From JAPWJZ01 sp966211335 (GTDB lineage: Bacteria; Pseudomonadota; Alphaproteobacteria; Micavibrionales; UBA2020), in the NCBI GenBank assembly GCA_966211335.1, contig CBIHNF010000001.1, forward strand, positions 62,001-126,000: a stretch of DNA of 64,000 nucleotides, in the 5' to 3' direction. The notes under the pieces were generated by a model. That model had not been told where the DNA came from, did not search any database, and saw only the letters and a program-made list of their open reading frames with translations. Shown here one piece after another: positions 61,998 through 64,000 of this stretch. Made by a program: the position numbers and the translations under genes. Within the stretch, counting starts at the first letter, position 1. The number at the start of each line of letters is the position of its first letter.

Positions 61998-64000
61998 TTA
62001 AAGAACAGCCTTGCTGCGCAGGGGCACTTCTGCCGCCTCTTCAGCCATTTCTTCTGCATCATCGGATTCACTTAGCGGCAACGCCAGCGGGTGCAGCAGG
62101 GAACAACCGTCACGGTAGAGGGACAGGCGCTTGACGCCGAGTTCCCAGCCGAGCAGCAGCAGCTTCTGGACATCTTCAATCGCGGTGTAATGCGACAGCT
62201 CAATTGTGTGGCAGACCGCGCCGGAGAGGAACGGCTCCACTGCCGCCTGCATTTTTACCTGCGCGTCCGGCATGACGCGGCGGACACCGGAGCCTGCGGG
62301 CGCAATACCGTCAAACACGGCCATATGCTGCGGCAGCAGGTGCGGCGCGCCTTCCAAAGTCATGGCACCACAGCAGTACAAATTCGCGTCATCAATATCG
62401 TCTTCGGAAAAGCCGAGCGCGCGCAGCATGTCGAAGGTGCCGCTCTCGAGGCTGCCGTTGTCAAAGCCCAGCATGCGCTGGCAGAAATCATCCCCCAGCG
62501 TCCATTTGTTGAAGACATAGCGGATATGCTGCGCGGTGCCGAGGGCTGCTTCCAAAGCATCCAGCGCCGCCTGATGGAAACCGAGTTTTTTTAACGACGC
62601 ATGGTTGATGGCGGGGGCGGACAGCAGCGTGCCGTGGCCGACCGCATAGAAGTTGATGTCGTCAATTTCCGCCGCGCCATAGCCGAGCTTCTGCAGCGCG
62701 CGCGGCACCAAGGGATTGAGCTTCTTGCCATACAGCGCCGCCTGCTCCCCGCCTTCGAAATGGCCTTCAAAGCGCACCAAGGCGGGTGCCGGCGCAATGT
62801 CGCGCGCGGGGGATGACAGCAGCGACTGCATGGCGGCGGGGGTGCCCAGCGCGGTCAAATGCGCGTGGCGGAAGCCTTTGTCCCGCCCCGCATGATAGGC
62901 ACGCGCCCAGGTATCGCGCACGGCATCCGCCAGATGCGGGTCGGGCGACAGCGTGGCTTTCAGCTGCACAGGTCGGCGTGTCAGGCCCTTCTGCATGTAA
63001 GACGTGCCGTTGAAGGCGCTGATTTTATCCTTCAGCCCCTGCAGGCAGTTTTTTTCGAACTTCGGATAGGCCTCAAACGCGCCGGTGCGCTGCGCGATCA
63101 GGCCGGAGGCTTCCTGCGCCGCGCCGGTGACCAGCGCCGTGACAAGCCCTGCCACCGCGCGGCCGGCGTCTGAATCATAGGCCAGCGCATTGCCCATGAG
63201 CACGCCGGAAAGTCCCGTGACGCCGATATTCAGGGGGCGGTACTGCAGCGTTTCCGGCGAAGGATTGGAAATGGCGAAAGACGCTTCCAGCGCGAGGGTG
63301 ATGATTTTAACAACATGCACCAGCCGTTCCGCATCCAGCACATGCGCGCCGGTGCTGAATTTCAACAGGTTGACAGTCGCGCCCGGCGCGGCAGTGCCGG
63401 GCAGGAAGATCATGCCGCCCGTGCCGCTGGGGCTTAAGGGCAGGCCCGCATCCTGCAGCGGCGAGGCGGCGGCCGATGAGTCACGGAAAAACAGCGCGGG
63501 ATCACCCGACGACCAAATGGCGGCGGCAATGCCGTTCCAGAGTTTTTCGGCAGGATAATGTTTTAGTGCCGCGCCGCCTTCCACCAGCATGAAGCTATGG
63601 CCGGTCAGCGCGCGTTCGATAAATTCGTCGGGCAGCGACAGCGTGGCATCGAGCGGCGGGGAGGTAATATCTTCTTCCACCGGTTGCAGGCCGATATCTT
63701 CATATCCCTGCTGCGCATAGCTCAGCGCCATGCGGATGGCGGCATCGCTGATGCCCGCACGGCGCGCTTCGGAAATCGCCAGCTTCAGGCGACCATTGTA
63801 AGCGGGATCAAAACCGAACACCGTATCGCGGTCGCAGGCGTCCATGATGTAATGCAGCGCGGAATCGAGAGCCTTGCGGCCGAGGGTTGCGGAAACCGTA
63901 TCGATATCCGACTGGCGCTTCATGTTGATGAAGGCAAGGCTGTCGGCGCATTCAACCGGCAGCGTCACCGCGATTTTCTGGCTAGGCGCGTCGACGGCTT
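61998..64000 (-). CDS. nrdJ: Adenosylcobalamin-dependent ribonucleotide reductase, C-terminal part (cut by window edge)
   Basis: The frame stays open to the window edge, so at least 667 residues are seen and the true start lies outside. VECADSLAFINMK, QYRPLNIGVTGLSGVLMGNA and AVEPFLSGAVCHTIELSHYT with VKRLSLYRDGCSL match class II reductases. They make deoxyribonucleotides with a B12 radical and do not need oxygen. The C-terminus ends PLRSKAVL, with none of the usual cysteine pair for re-reduction. Confidence 0.85.
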   Translation of the reverse strand, partial: AVDAPSQKIAVTLPVECADSLAFINMKRQSDIDTVSATLGRKALDSALHYIMDACDRDTVFGFDPAYNGRLKLAISEARRAGISDAAIRMALSYAQQGYEDIGLQPVEEDITSPPLDATLSLPDEFIERALTGHSFMLVEGGAALKHYPAEKLWNGIAAAIWSSGDPALFFRDSSAAASPLQDAGLPLSPSGTGGMIFLPGTAAPGATVNLLKFSTGAHVLDAERLVHVVKIITLALEASFAISNPSPETLQYRPLNIGVTGLSGVLMGNALAYDSDAGRAVAGLVTALVTGAAQEASGLIAQRTGAFEAYPKFEKNCLQGLKDKISAFNGTSYMQKGLTRRPVQLKATLSPDPHLADAVRDTWARAYHAGRDKGFRHAHLTALGTPAAMQSLLSSPARDIAPAPALVRFEGHFEGGEQAALYGKKLNPLVPRALQKLGYGAAEIDDINFYAVGHGTLLSAPAINHASLKKLGFHQAALDALEAALGTAQHIRYVFNKWTLGDDFCQRMLGFDNGSLESGTFDMLRALGFSEDDIDDANLYCCGAMTLEGAPHLLPQHMAVFDGIAPAGSGVRRVMPDAQVKMQAAVEPFLSGAVCHTIELSHYTAIEDVQKLLLLGWELGVKRLSLYRDGCSLLHPLALPLSESDDAEEMAEEAAEVPLRSKAVL

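Overview
The window looks like a chromosomal segment of an alphaproteobacterium. This rests on gene order (mutM, enoyl-CoA hydratase, rpsT, dnaA; accD, folC, hprK, rapZ, PTS EIIA, HPr, EI, ahcY, divL), on an Usg-family protein, on a DivL-type tyrosine variant of a histidine kinase, and on clustered GANTC sites before dnaA. The genus cannot be told from the sequence. Many repeat-fold accessory proteins (ankyrin, TPR, Sel1, NHL, HRxGAPA repeats) would suit an uncultured, perhaps epibiotic or host-associated lineage, but that is inference. Housekeeping genes are GC-rich; several single-gene inserts are clearly AT-richer. I saw no rRNA, tRNA, CRISPR array, insertion sequence or prophage.

Layout. 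1-8.3 kb: accessory genes around comM (TPR, Sel1 lipoprotein, two tandem pairs of small paralogs, a thioredoxin/NHL protein), REP-like palindromes and usg. 8.3-10.6 kb: groES-groEL behind CIRCE operators. 10.6-15.3 kb: a secreted protein, a CPA1 antiporter with an RCK domain, an ankyrin protein and an FAD oxidoreductase. 15.3-20.4 kb: mutM, a secreted protein, enoyl-CoA hydratase, rpsT, dnaA. 20.5-24.1 kb: a DsbD/ScsB-like protein, two TerB-like proteins and a membrane protein. 24.1-32.6 kb, minus strand: rpsF-rpsR-rplI, then dnaB-alr-mlaE-mlaF-PBP1A. 32.8-40.3 kb: accessory genes and the fatty-acid/murein cluster fabD, fabG, acpP, fabF, mltG. 40.4-45 kb: YqgE, a GNAT enzyme, an L,D-transpeptidase, a small lipoprotein and an amidase. 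45.3-48.2 kb: RNase E. 48.3-58.4 kb, minus strand: divL, ahcY, a regulatory phosphotransferase chain (EI, HPr, EIIA, RapZ, HprK), folC and accD. 58.5-64 kb: three ankyrin ORFs, pyrF, a RidA protein, a small protein and a partial B12-dependent ribonucleotide reductase.

The most unusual signal is a shared C-terminal peptide, roughly [K/R]-P-[L/I]-K-[P/T]-[V/P]-[R/K]-F, at the extreme end of five proteins from four loci with otherwise unrelated folds: two paralogs of unknown fold, an HRxGAPA-repeat protein and two ankyrin proteins. Two of these loci also share an identical 17-bp upstream sequence. It looks like an undescribed targeting, docking or processing tag. Other points of interest are a DivL-type kinase with Tyr in place of the phospho-accepting His, seven GANTC sites before dnaA, tandem CIRCE-like operators, a 30-bp duplication of the comM start around a lipoprotein gene, a MutM lacking its fourth zinc cysteine, and a RapZ without the P-loop lysine.
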